Shown here one piece after another: positions 1 through 7,864 of a DNA stretch of 14,013 nt; position 1 is the first letter of the stretch, and every line of letters starts with the position of its first letter. The position numbers and the translations under genes are program-made. The notes beneath the pieces were generated by a model that saw only the letters and a program-made list of their open reading frames with translations, had not been told where the DNA came from and made no database searches. The stretch is from Suillus spraguei (taxonomy: Eukaryota > Basidiomycota > Agaricomycetes > Boletales > Suillaceae): the NCBI GenBank assembly GCA_016800925.1, contig JABCPU010001173.1:1-14013 (forward strand), written 5' to 3'.

Positions 1-2014
1 AATACTGGATGTCGAAAATTCCGTGCTTTACTAAGTAACGGATAAAATGGAAATGGATGTCGATGTGTTTGGTACGGGCATGAAATTTGGGGTTAGACGC
101 AAGGGAAATAGCTCCTTGGTTGTCGCAGTAGACAATGATGGGTTTAGTGATGGGTTCATATAACTCTCCGATGAGTGACTGTAGATAGAGGATTTCCCGA
201 GCGACTCCGGTCAATGCAATGTATTTCGCCTCTGCAGTTGAAAGGGCTAATAGATTGTTTCCGTGCGCTCCATGCTACCGGAGCTCTGTGTAACATCACT
301 GTATATCCGGACATGGAATGCCGGTGTGGTTGTGAAGCCCAATCTGCGTCAACATAAGCTTCTAAACCTGCGTCGGATCCTCCGAGTGTCAGTTTGAAGT
401 CGGAAGTACCCTTAAGCTAACGGATTACATCTTTTACCGCTTCCCAGTGGGTCCGGTCGGGTTTCCGCATGGGCTGAGACAATATGGAGACAGGGAATGC
501 AATATCCGGACGTGTGCTGGTAGCAGCGTACATCAGGGATGCTATTCCGCGCTGGTATGGTACTTCCTGCATTTCTTCCGATTCGTCGGAAGTGTATGGG
601 GATTGATCTGTGGAAAGCATAACTCCGGAAATCATGGGGATTTGGGCGGACTTTGCTTCCTGGAGTCGGAAATGTTTCAGAATGGTTTGGGCATATGCCT
701 TCTGTGAAAGTGCAATAGTCCGGTTGGGGCGGTCTCGTTCTATTCCCCCAGGTCGGAGTTCAGCTTGGAAGCTGTCTATGTGCGATACTTGGATGTGACA
801 GCCATGTCATCTACGGATACTGTGATGACTGTGTGTTCCTCCTATTTCCGGCGGAAGTAAACTGCTTGGTCTACTTGTGACCGCGTAAATCCGGCATCAA
901 GAAAGAACTTCTCTAGCTCCTCGGACCATTCACATCCGGCCTGTTTGAGACCGTAAAGGCTCCGTAATAGGAGGACTTTTCCTTCAGCTTCCGGAGATAG
1001 ATATCCGGGCGGAGGTCGCATATAGATGGTGTCCTTTAATTCTGCGTTAAGGTAGGCACTTTTGATGTCGATCTGATGGATTTCCCAATCTCTATGTGCG
1101 GCGATGGAAAGTACTGTGCGGATGGTGGTCATATTAGTGGTCGGAACAAAAGTCTCCGAATAGTCAATTCCGTGCTTCTCACGTTGTCCGTTAGCCACTA
1201 GACGCGCTCGGAGTTTGAGCTTTTTTCCGTCCGGTCCGCGCTTCGTTGCTAAAACAAAATGGCTCGGGATTGTGTTTACACCTCGCGGGGGATCTACAAT
1301 TTTCCAGGCATTTAGCTTTTTAAGCTGGCTTAACTTGTAGTCTAGGGCCTCTTGCCATTCCGGACCATCCGGACCATTCAACGCTTCCTTCAGCGTTGGT
1401 TCCGGAAGTGTGGCAGCTTGTGTGCTTTCGTGTAGGTCCTTTTCATCATCTCCGGATCGCTCAATAATGGCGTACGCAGCTTCTATTATAAAACTTGCAG
1501 TGTTTCCACCTTCGTGTAGGGCACGGTAATATCCTGCAGGTGGTCGGACTCTGGTAACTCGTGTGGTGACAGGTGCAGGAAGTTGCTGTGAAATACGGGG
1601 TGGAGTTGTTGGATCTGGTGGTAATGCTGGTGTGGGCTGGACGATTTTCCGAGTGGGTGGTGGATTATCCGGTGCTTCTTCCAGATGTTCCTGATTTTCT
1701 GGTCCACTATACTCCACCTCGTCCGGAACATCATCAGCATTGATAACAGTCTTCGCCATTGGCGGAAATGTTATGTTCCGTTCGATAGACACTCTCCTTT
1801 TCTCCGGCCACCAGATCCGGAATCCTTTGCTCTCTCCATCTATTCCTACAAATGTGGCTTCTTCCGCTCGGGCCTCCGACTTTCCTCCGGTGGTAATATG
1901 GACGTATACCGGAGTTCCGAACTCATGCGCAAGTGCGAGATTCGGTTTGGATTTGTGGACAAGCTCGAAAGGAGTTTCATCCAGTATGGCATTGGATGGA
2001 ACACGATTCTTCAA
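1..2014 (-). pseudogene. Copia pol, reverse transcriptase and RNase H part, cut by window edge
   Basis: The frame 842-2014 holds the end of integrase, a Pro-rich linker, and the copia-type reverse transcriptase domain (RVT_2 type). Visible blocks are WKIVDPPRG, LKLRARLVANGQ, HQIDIKSAYLNAEL with the first catalytic Asp, and SLYGLKQAG. A TAG at 842-844 interrupts before VSVDDMAVTS, the YVDD-box equivalent at about 800. A frameshift near 780 then joins HIDSFQAELR, where roughly a dozen residues appear missing before GIERDRPNRTIALSQ. The 417-635 frame carries MYAATSTRPDIAF. A TAG at 417-419 precedes the RNase H start AYVDADWA, and after one more shift near 245 come LSTAEAKYIAL, VYCDNQGAISLA and HARTKHIDIHFHFIR, running to base 1. 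The remaining C-terminus and 3-prime LTR lie outside. Identification is secure, and function is lost in this copy. Confidence 0.9.
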
Positions 2015-3142
2015 CCGACTGGCATCATTGACGGCTTCCGGCCAATTATCATGGCCCGGGCGTGCTCTACAAGTGTCCGGTTAAGACGTTCCGCAACTCC
2101 GTTCTGCTGTGGACTGTAAGCTGTCGCTTGATACCTTGATCCTTCAGGTATACGTCGAATTCCAGTCCCAGGTATTCTCCACCTCTGTCCGAGCGATGTT
2201 CCGTTTCTGGACTTGGGTTCCGGAATTCTGGCGTGATATGTCGGCCTGGAAATGTTTGAAAGCGAAAAATGCTTCACTTTTGAGCTTCAGGAATTCAATC
2301 ACGGTCCAGCGGCTGAAGTCATCAGTGAAGCTGACATAGTATACATGTCCGGCTACACTTTCCGTCTGAGGGGGTCCCCACCAATCTGTGTGAATAAGTT
2401 CTCCGTATGTCCGGGATCGATTTTCCGATTCATCCGTAAATGGCTGTCATGCAGCTTTGGCTTTGGTACATGTTTCACAAAATTTCGGACGTGAAGCGGA
2501 GTCTAGCTCAACGCCTCGGATTAAGTCATGCTTCACCGCATGGATCACAGCGGGTTGTGCAACATGTCCGAGAATTTGATGGAGTTCACATACTGTGAGT
2601 TTGGCAACATTTCCTCGTTCTTCCGGAGCGGCGGATATGGTGTACAAACCATTGATTAAGGGAATTGTTGCAATCAGCTTTCGCTTCGGAGCAGGGGTCC
2701 GGATCTTGCAGTGTGTGTTTTCAAAATGAATCGCAAAACCCGCGGCAATGTTATCTGACGTGTGGAAACAAGAGTTAGCGCCATCTAAGGCGTGTATAGC
2801 ACATTCCGGAGGATTACAGGTGCTCGCGTCTCCGAGTGGCAATTCCAGCTGGACCTCTTCTCGTCCGAAAGCACTAATGGCTGTACCATCTGCCATCCGG
2901 ACTTCCAAGGGCGGGATCTCCGTGAATTTGGTGAATCGTTCCCGGTCCGGACAACAATGAGACGTTGCTCCGCAGTCCGATATTGTGCTCTGGTGCCGGA
3001 GGTCCGGAAATTGTTGTAAAGCAACGTTTTCCTGTGGGATAAGGGCAGCTGCTGCAGTATTAGCGGTTGGCTTCTTCGAGTTTCCGCTACCTTTGCGTCT
3101 TTGACTTTCCTGTCTCTGTCCTTCCTTTCCACCTCCGGTGGT
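2015..3142 (-). pseudogene. Copia pol, protease and integrase part, frameshifted
   Basis: Downstream of the gag stop the same frame carries the aspartic protease core ISDCGATSHC (Asp codon at 2975-2977), where DSGAT or DCGAT is usual. It continues through a GAG-pre-integrase zinc region, LHQILGHV with FCETCTKAKA (HHCC pattern), to a TGA at 2447-2449. Integrase then continues in that frame with IHTDWWGPP, carrying the first catalytic Asp, and TDDFSRW. The second Asp block, RSDRGGEYLGLEF, is in a second frame (about 2215-2155). The Glu block, AYSPQQNGVAERLNRTL, is in a third frame (about 2150-2050). NWPEAVNDASRL is back in the original frame. All three catalytic residues are still encoded, but no single frame joins them. 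Ty1/copia protease matures the particle proteins and integrase inserts the cDNA. Neither can be made whole here. Confidence 0.88.
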
Positions 3143-3943
3143 TCAACAATCTGATTTGTAGTGTCCTTTCTTGTCGTAGTTGTAACATACGACGTCCTTC
3201 TTTGCTCCACGGCTATTCCGAGGATTGGTTCCGGTGGACAATGCAGAATTTCCGGCCTTCTCTCCGGAATGCGGATTTCTGATGAGCCGATACTCATACT
3301 CCACGGTTACTGCAGTTATTAGTTCGTGAAGCGTCACTACCTTCTGCGCATAACCTGCGGCAGCTTCCAAAGATGAGATGATCGAACGGTAAGAATCCGG
3401 GAGTAATCCCATGATTATGGCAACATAGTCTTCATCAGCTACCTGTGTACTCATTCCGGCCATTGTCTGGTGGAATCGATTCAACTCTCCGAAGTGCGCC
3501 TTCACATCTCCGGATTCGTCACAACGAGTTAGGAGCATGCGTTTCTGAACATCCGCCTTTACTAGGGCGGACTTGCCCTCATGGATCTTCCGGAGTTCCG
3601 ACCACATGCCGGATCCGGAATCCATGCTATCCAGCTGTAGCATCAGCCTATCCGTGATGGTGCTGAAGATATGCTGTTGGACGAGTGAGTCTTTCTGTAT
3701 GTACTCATTAACTTCCTTCCTATTGTCCTTGATTTCGTCCGGGGTTGCTGCAGTTCCGTCCGGTTTGCGTACTACTCCGGCTGTGTCAGCAACATAGCGG
3801 ATGGACTTGGCTACCGTCCCATCTACATATTCTCCGAGTCCGCGTGCCCTTAAGGCAATCGTCATGCGATTCTTGTGCGGAATATTAAACAGAGAACTGG
3901 AACTGGACGGCATACTGTAATCCATTTGAGTAGCAGGGCTCAT
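3143..3943 (-). pseudogene. Copia gag (capsid/nucleocapsid) with damaged zinc knuckle and terminal TGA
   Basis: This is the Gag part of the retrotransposon, which would build the cytoplasmic virus-like particle and bind element RNA. The frame is open from an ATG at 3943, which lies inside the primer-binding site (a second ATG is at 3925), to a TGA at 3143-3145, about 266 residues. The N-terminal two thirds has the helical look of copia-type gag, with LGEYVDGTVAKSI near the start and GLLPDSYRSIISSLE further on. A zinc knuckle sits at 3146-3187, but its second metal-binding position is Tyr: CYNYDKKGHYKSDC against the usual CX2CX4HX4C. The TGA follows immediately, and the same frame then continues open as a Gly/Lys/Arg-rich linker into the protease. 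The stop is therefore most simply a mutation and not the natural gag end. The frame also stays open upstream to 3982, into the LTR. Confidence 0.85.
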
Positions 3944-3947
3944 AACC
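3933..3947 (-). promoter_or_regulatory. Primer-binding site matching the tRNA-iMet anticodon arm (half-tRNA priming)
   Basis: The plus strand reads GCAGGGCTCATAACC followed by TGAT. This is the anticodon arm of eukaryotic initiator tRNA-Met (GCAGGGCTCATAACCCTGAT in yeast) with one C fewer. The element RNA would therefore pair with the anticodon region rather than with the CCA end. Drosophila copia and yeast Ty5 are known to prime from a 5-prime half of tRNA-iMet in this way. The site abuts the LTR end at 3948. The complement of the CAT anticodon supplies an ATG in frame with gag. Confidence 0.8.
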
Positions 3948-4434
3948 TGATAAGAATATAGCCGGAGTATGGGGGAAAGCATCCGGAGGGCTTCTGGATG
4001 AGTTTCTGATAAAGTTTCCGAAAGGAATCTGAAGGATTTCCGGAGGAGGTTTCCGAGATGTTTTCCGGAGGTATTCCGGGAATAGGGGTTTCGGAAGAGC
4101 GGACTATGTTAGGAACCGGAAAGGATAGGAGTAGAGTCACTTCGGTACAGAATGGATTTCTTATTTCGACACTTTAACTTGTAGTTACATGTTTTTATAC
4201 TAAATATGTATGGAGTATCTCCGTCATCATCTCCAATGATATGACGGAGTCTGGAGTAAGTAGCTGTACACTATGCTATCATTACTATGGATGAGTGTTA
4301 GTCTACTCCGCTACTTGACAGGTAGTCCGGTGATTTAAGAGGAGTAACCTAATCCGGATGACAGGTCACATGACCGGAAATACTTCCGGATATCTCTATC
4401 TTCTTCCAGATAGGGGCGGACGCGGATTCTAACA
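3948..4434 (-). repeat. 5-prime LTR of the copia element (487 bp)
   Basis: Read on the sense (minus) strand, the LTR starts TGTTAGAATCCGC at 4434 and ends TTCTTATCA at 3948, giving the expected TG..CA borders with a short imperfect inverted repeat. The inner border lies directly against the primer-binding site, which fixes it well. The outer border is inferred from the typical copia-type start. The five bases just outside (4435-4439, caccg) would be the target duplication, but its partner is outside the window. The LTR contains several TCCGGA-like words, as the coding part does. The copy at the other end of the element is not in this window, so LTR identity and insertion age cannot be judged here. 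Confidence 0.75.
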
Positions 4435-4770
4435 CACCGTTTTGTGGGAAGATGAGACTCCTGTCTCCAATCCTCCATGTCTGGCCTACAAAGTGGTGAC
4501 CGTGTCTCATTGTCCTAGTTTTTCAGTATCTGCTGACTTCCTTCTGTGTTTGTAGAAACTCCATGTATACTTGGTGGTATCAAACTTACTAATGATGATA
4601 AATTAGAATTATCTCAGTCTCTGTCCCTCGTCGAGACAATTTTATTGTCTCGTAGACGTTCAGACTCGAACTTTATTGTCCATGTCAGCTTTTTCGGGCC
4701 ATATCAATCAGGGGCCCCATAATTTTTCAACTTAGGAAGTCTCGTGAGTCGTCAAGTGGAAGAGTCGAAG
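4435..4770. other. Non-coding spacer between copia LTR and SINE-like repeats
   Basis: I see no gene here in either strand. The only structure noted is a perfect hairpin at 4632-4652: 9-bp arms cgagacaat and attgtctcg around a TTT loop. The sequence is AT-rich and may be older repeat debris. Confidence 0.5.
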
Positions 4771-4773
4771 ACT

Positions 4774-4864
4774 TTCGCCTGGCCAGTGTGGTTACCACAA
4801 AAGAATCAAAATCTGTTTCTCGTGGAGTACGAAGGTTCGAAACCTGCTGAACTACATTTTTTTT
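4774..4864 (+). repeat. tRNA-Leu(CAA)-derived SINE-like unit, copy 1
   Basis: A degenerate tRNA can be read in order. A-box-like TGGCCAGTGTGG is at 4780-4791. The anticodon arm is aaaga, loop atcaaaa, tctgt (4800-4816) with CAA in the anticodon position. A class-II-length variable region follows, then a perfect B box GGTTCGAAACC at 4834-4844 and an eight-T run at 4857-4864 that would stop RNA polymerase III. The D stem is not closed and I cannot pair an acceptor stem, so it is a tRNA-derived element and not a working tRNA gene. CAA with a long variable arm points to tRNA-Leu. Confidence 0.62.
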
Positions 4865-4910
4865 CTATCGGAACACATCATGGACGGTTTCTTTAGGAGC
4901 TCATCATAAC

Positions 4911-4994
4911 TGGTCTTAGCCAGGTGGTTACCACAACAGAGTCAAGATCTGTGGACCGTGCAGGTTTGAAACCTGCTGACAACAAGGTTTTTTT
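4911..4994 (+). repeat. tRNA-Leu(CAA)-derived SINE-like unit, copy 2
   Basis: This copy lies about 130 bp after copy 1 and shares its layout. A-box-like TAGCCAGGTGG is at 4917-4927. The anticodon arm pairs perfectly (acaga 4936-4940, loop gtcaaga, tctgt 4948-4952) with anticodon CAA at 4943-4945. The T arm also pairs perfectly, gcagg with cctgc around tttgaaa, B box 4963-4973. A seven-T run is at 4988-4994. Both copies are followed by a run of T and then ctatcggaa, so the repeat unit extends past the tRNA-like part. The acceptor stem still pairs at only about four of seven positions. It is better preserved than copy 1 in stems but has GGTTTGA in place of GGTTCGA in the B box. Confidence 0.65.
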
Positions 4995-5054
4995 CTCTCT
5001 ATCGGAATATACCTTGATATTCACTCATGGATGGATGTTTTAGATTTTCACTGC

Positions 5055-5077
5055 AACTGGTCTTAGCCAGGTTGGTT
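5055..5077 (+). repeat. SINE-like unit, copy 3 (5-prime end only)
   Basis: The 17 bases aactggtcttagccagg (5055-5071) repeat exactly those that open copy 2 (4908-4924), and ttggtt follows. No anticodon arm or B box follows, so the copy is cut off after the A-box region. Spacing from copy 2 (147 bp) is close to the copy 1 to copy 2 spacing. Confidence 0.55.
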
Positions 5078-5124
5078 GTGGCATGCTTTCTCCTCCGTTA
5101 TGGCTCGCAAGGTGCCAGTCTACT

Positions 5125-5672
5125 TCAAGCTGCGCACAAACTTGCGATTGGATTTGGAACGGTGTTTCTATACTGCCGGCGAGTAGTGCGAGCATCAAGG
5201 GAGTTGGGTATACAGGTGGTTTCGTTGTCACGGCCACGCTTCCTTTGTTCATTGATGACGTCTGCCTGCAGTGATGTCTGGTTTTGGACTACTTCTCCAG
5301 GTTGAACGACACCCATTCGATTATGATACTGATGCTGGGACTGCACTAGCTGTTGAGAGTGCTGGTGGCCTAAGTCTCTTGGTACCCAAGAATTTAACCT
5401 ACAAAAGTGAGTTTTGAGTCTCGCTCCAATTATGATTAACAAATGTTTCACCGTGGGTCGAACCAAAAATGTTGGGCATAAGAGTCTTGCCTCTGGCCTT
5501 GTCCTTGTCCATCATGTGCAACAGTCATGTGTTGGTAGTTGTAACCAGTGTACGGCGTGTTGTACTCTTGGGGAACATGACCCAGACTCAAAGCATTATT
5601 ATAAGTCCTCTGTTGAGTACCATTGACGTTTTGTAAAGCATTATAGACACCATGTGAAGAATTGATAGTGTT
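5125..5672 (-). pseudogene. Remnant of a Q/N/Y/H-rich protein gene, two exons
   Basis: I do not recognise this gene. Two minus-strand frames join cleanly across a 53-nt intron (5399-5451, GTGAAA..TTTGTAG, possible branch CTCAC): exon 5452-5672 ends CG and exon 5398-5125 resumes G, keeping phase. The joined product is about 163 residues. It is rich in Gln, Asn, Tyr and His (for example YTGYNYQHMTVAHDGQGQGQ), then basic (NEQRKRGRD, ARTTRRQYRN), ending SLCAA. No domain or catalytic motif is visible. Low-complexity tails like this are common in fungal regulatory proteins, but that is only an analogy. The frame is closed by a TAA at 5673-5675, with no ATG and no good acceptor before it, so the 5-prime part is missing. 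The inverted-repeat element that begins near 5752 probably cut it off. Confidence 0.4.
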
Positions 5673-5786
5673 TTATACTATGTTCCGTGCTGGATAGCTC
5701 ATCACTGATCAGTGGACTTAGGACTACAGTGAAGTTTCTATGTTCAAACTGGGTGACTTCCCGCAGCATTTAGGATCCTAGATATC

Positions 5787-5892
5787 GTTCTAAATCTTAT
5801 TTGTCGGAGATACGGCTAAAATACATCAACATCTAGAAACATGTTCTAAACCGCAGACCAAATGTATCTAGATTTGAATACATGTTCTAAAC
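5787..5892 (+). repeat. Left cluster of GTTCTAAA(C/T) subterminal motifs
   Basis: The nonamer GTTCTAAAC occurs at 5843-5851 and 5884-5892, and GTTCTAAAT at 5787-5795, all in the same direction. In the right end the same word occurs as GTTTAGAAC at 7972-7980 and 8102-8110, ATTTAGAAC at 8121-8129, and directly as GTTCTAAAC at 8133-8141. Clustered subterminal motifs of this sort are usually transposase-binding sites. That role is inferred. Confidence 0.55.
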
Positions 5893-5898
5893 CTAAAC

Positions 5899-6202
5899 AT
5901 GGACAACGGCGACGCTGATCTATATCAACTATATCACATGCTTGAGCTGGTGGAGGATGAGATAGATGATGAAGATGAATTCCGCAGGCATAGGATAGCT
6001 ATACTTGGTGCAGCCATTTTTTCAGGAGCTGAAGAATCACGACGTGAACGCCTTGTACGCCGGCGAGCAAGAAGAACATATCTTATTCGAGGTGACCTAC
6101 TTCCTAATCCCCGTGTCAATACACCCTGGCAAGCTCTGTTACCATTTATATGATGCTGGAACTTACATGAGTGAGTTTTGGGTGATAGATATAGCAATCG
6201 AC
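5899..6202 (+). pseudogene. N-terminal fragment of a PIF/Harbinger-like transposase
   Basis: From ATG 5899 the frame gives an acidic start (LYHMLELVEDEIDDEDEFRR), a basic stretch (RRERLVRRRARRTY), and then RGDLLPNPRVNTPWQALL. The PNPR..TPWQ pattern matches what I recall from the N-terminal, pre-catalytic part of fungal PIF/Harbinger (DDE_Tnp_4) transposases. After 6130 the continuation YDAGTYMSEFW is in a different frame, so there is a frameshift. At 6202 the hAT target duplication ends the sequence. No DDE residue is present. The ATG follows three GTTCTAAA(C/T) motifs by only a few bases. The family call is from memory of the motif and could be wrong. Confidence 0.45.
6195..6202 (+). repeat. 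hAT target-site duplication, left copy
   Basis: CAATCGAC here is identical to 7857-7864 and directly abuts the hAT TIR on each side. Confidence 0.92.
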
Positions 6203-6429
6203 TAGTGCTGCCGAAGTCCGGTTCGGTTAGGTTCATCACCCTATATCTGCGAACCCCGAACTCGACCAGTGGTCAAGTTCAAGCAAGATGGGCGAACCCT
6301 GGACCGGACGCCTTCGAACGCGTTCGCAAGGGTTCAGTTCAGGTTCAGAACGCGTTCGAACCCTCGAACCATTGATTTAATTAGCAAAAAAAATCAAAAC
6401 GAAAATGACATGTACAATACGAATAGCTA

Positions 6430-7401
6430 CTAGAACTCTTCATTGACATCGACGCGGTTATCATAAGGAGCGGCGAATTCAGCCTGGGCTGTTGCGGAGA
6501 TGTGACCTTGGCGGTATGCGCTCTTGAGCAATTGAAGAGCCTCGAATGTTGTTGGCTTCAAACAGCTGCGACGCACGGTCCCAGTAACACCGCCGCTCGA
6601 AAATGCTCTCTCAGACGCAACAGCTGATCCCTGAATGGCGAGGTAGTCCTTTGCAATGCGGGAAATAGTTGGGTATTGTATAGAATGGTGCTTTAAAGTT
6701 TTTTGAATCATGTCAGTACGAAAGCAATACAAATAAAATAACGAGACGTACACCCCACCAAGCCACCACATTGTTGACGTCCTCGAGCGGTGCATCTAGA
6801 TAGTCCTCGAGTTCTTGACGAGGCCTTCGTGTGGTTGCGTCATTCACGACACGCGATTTGACAGAGCTTCGCATCCAATTATGGCCATACGAGCCTTGGC
6901 GAGCAAGCGAGGGAGGTGCAGTAACAGACGGCTCTGCAGGAGCCTGCGAGGGAGTACTACTGCGATGATACATATCAAACTATGTAAGATTAGTATACAA
7001 TTGACAGAAATGAGTGACGAGCGACGTACCGTGCTCTCGAGGCATTGTATGCCTTGTTTGAAAAAATGAGCGGTCCATTTGTCTTTTGCGTACGCGACCT
7101 TGTAGTTGGGGTCCAGCGCTACACCAACAAGGTCAATGATGTTCAAAGGCATTAGAATAGATACGAGATACATACCGAGACAAATGAAATATACATCTGT
7201 GTCGTCAGTCTTACTATACCACTTGCGGAGATTAGTGACACCAGCTTCAATGGCCGTTGAGAAACGGGCAAATTTTGACGCGTTCGCCATGTTTTGCAAA
7301 GTGTCTTGAAGACATTCGAGCACTGGAATGGTTCTCCATACGGTTGGTTCACGTGTGGCAGAGAAGCTCTGTTGAGCATCTGCCGGCTCCTTGGTGTGCG
7401 G
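6430..7401 (-). pseudogene. hAT transposase, C-terminal part (four exons)
   Basis: hAT transposases cut and paste their element from the nucleus. Four minus-strand exons can be joined with phase kept: about 7401-7176, 7118-7030, 6979-6752 and 6690-6430. The introns are 57 nt (7119-7175), 50 nt (6980-7029, branch-like ACTAAT) and 61 nt (6691-6751, branch-like ACTGAC). The product has TVWRTIPVLECLQ, TNLRKWYSKTDDTDVYFICL joined to ALDPNYKVAYAKDKW, a Ser/Pro-rich linker, DVNNVVAWWG, and the hAT dimerisation region ISRIAKDYLAIQGSAVASERAFSSGG with LKPTTFEALQLLKSAYR, ending at TAG 6430. The usual N-terminal BED finger and first catalytic Asp region are absent. A TGA at 7402-7404 closes the frame, and the 450 bp left before the TIR have no recognisable start. 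I judge it a truncated remnant, though an unseen upstream exon cannot be excluded. Confidence 0.82.
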
Positions 7402-7681
7402 TCAAACTTGGTGGAAAACCCAGGAATCACCACAGTAGTAGGTATATTCTGAATGAAAAAACATTAGAAGTTAGCAACTTATCAAACATGAGAGACGGTG
7501 AACATAGTACCGGTGCTTCGAGTCGTTGCATAGCTGAAAAAAGTACCCTTGTTGCTTGTGCAATGTGGGGAATGCTACTGTCAAAAGAAGAGAAGGAACA
7601 GAAGTTGGTGAGCGCACTACTTAAACTGACAGGAAGCCTCACGAAAAACACGCAGCTGGAATTGTGCACATGGTGCAGGTT

Positions 7682-7713
7682 CGGACCGGTTCGGACGCGT
7701 CCGAACCGGTCCG
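7682..7713. repeat. 32-bp perfect palindrome in the hAT subterminal region
   Basis: The 16 bases CGGACCGGTTCGGACG are followed at once by their exact reverse complement. The arms contain the GGTTCGG word repeated through both hAT ends, so this is probably two facing transposase-binding sites. Confidence 0.9.
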
Positions 7714-7856
7714 CATTTTTCAGTGACGACATCGAACCCCGAACCTGTTAGGGGGTTCGGTCCAGGAGAGAGACCAAACCTGTGACCGAACCACTGGTCC
7801 AGTCTGGATGGGTTCAGGTTCGAACCATGGTTCGGGACCGGACTGCGGCAGCACTA

Positions 7857-7864
7857 CAATCGAC
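7857..7864 (+). repeat. hAT target-site duplication, right copy
   Basis: CAATCGAC is the second copy of the octamer at 6195-6202, immediately outside the right TIR. Confidence 0.92.

Larger units (their letters stand above)
1..4434 (-). mobile_element. Ty1/copia LTR retrotransposon, 5-prime LTR to RNase H, 3-prime end beyond window
   Basis: The element reads on the minus strand in the order LTR (3948-4434), primer-binding site (3933-3947), gag, protease, integrase, reverse transcriptase and RNase H. Integrase before reverse transcriptase is the Ty1/copia order. Gag, protease, the integrase N-terminus and most of reverse transcriptase share one frame, so the ancestor had a single gag-pol frame. 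At least three in-frame stops (TGA at 3143-3145, TGA at 2447-2449, TAG at 842-844), a further TAG at 417-419 in the shifted frame, and about five frameshifts or small deletions (near 2215, 2150, 2050, 780 and 245) break it. The copy is dead as sequenced. The 3-prime LTR and left target duplication lie left of base 1. The element is strongly enriched in CCGG compared with the rest of the window. Confidence 0.93.
6203..7856 (-). mobile_element. hAT transposon, 1654 bp, with TIRs and 8-bp TSD
   Basis: The left end TAGTGCTGCCGAAGTCCGGT (6203-6222) is matched by the complement of the right end TAGTGCTGCCGCAGTCCGGT (7837-7856), one mismatch in 20. The flanking octamer CAATCGAC is present at 6195-6202 and again at 7857-7864. 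Eight-base duplications are the hAT signature, so both borders are exact. Both subterminal zones (about 6215-6370 and 7676-7850) are packed with GGTTCG/CGAACC words, including a 32-bp perfect palindrome at 7682-7713. The element carries only the C-terminal part of a hAT transposase on the minus strand, so it is likely a deleted, non-autonomous copy. It lies inside the older inverted-repeat element. Confidence 0.93.

Noticed and set aside
2785..3297. Long minus-strand frame overlapping gag and protease
   Set aside because: It is a shadow frame. The protease motif DCGATSH lies in the gag frame instead.
1..4434. Repeat-induced point mutation as the cause of copia decay
   Set aside because: Some stops fit C-to-T changes, but indels are as common, CCGG words are abundant, and no broad TpA excess is apparent by eye.
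4774..4994. Two functional tRNA-Leu(CAA) genes
   Set aside because: Neither copy can form an acceptor stem or closed D stem, so they are tRNA-derived repeats.
5640..5780. Minus-strand frame starting MLREVTQFEHRNF that overlaps the left inverted repeat
   Set aside because: Its ATG is made by the inverted-repeat end itself and the frame does not join the Q/N/Y-rich exon. Chance is the better explanation.
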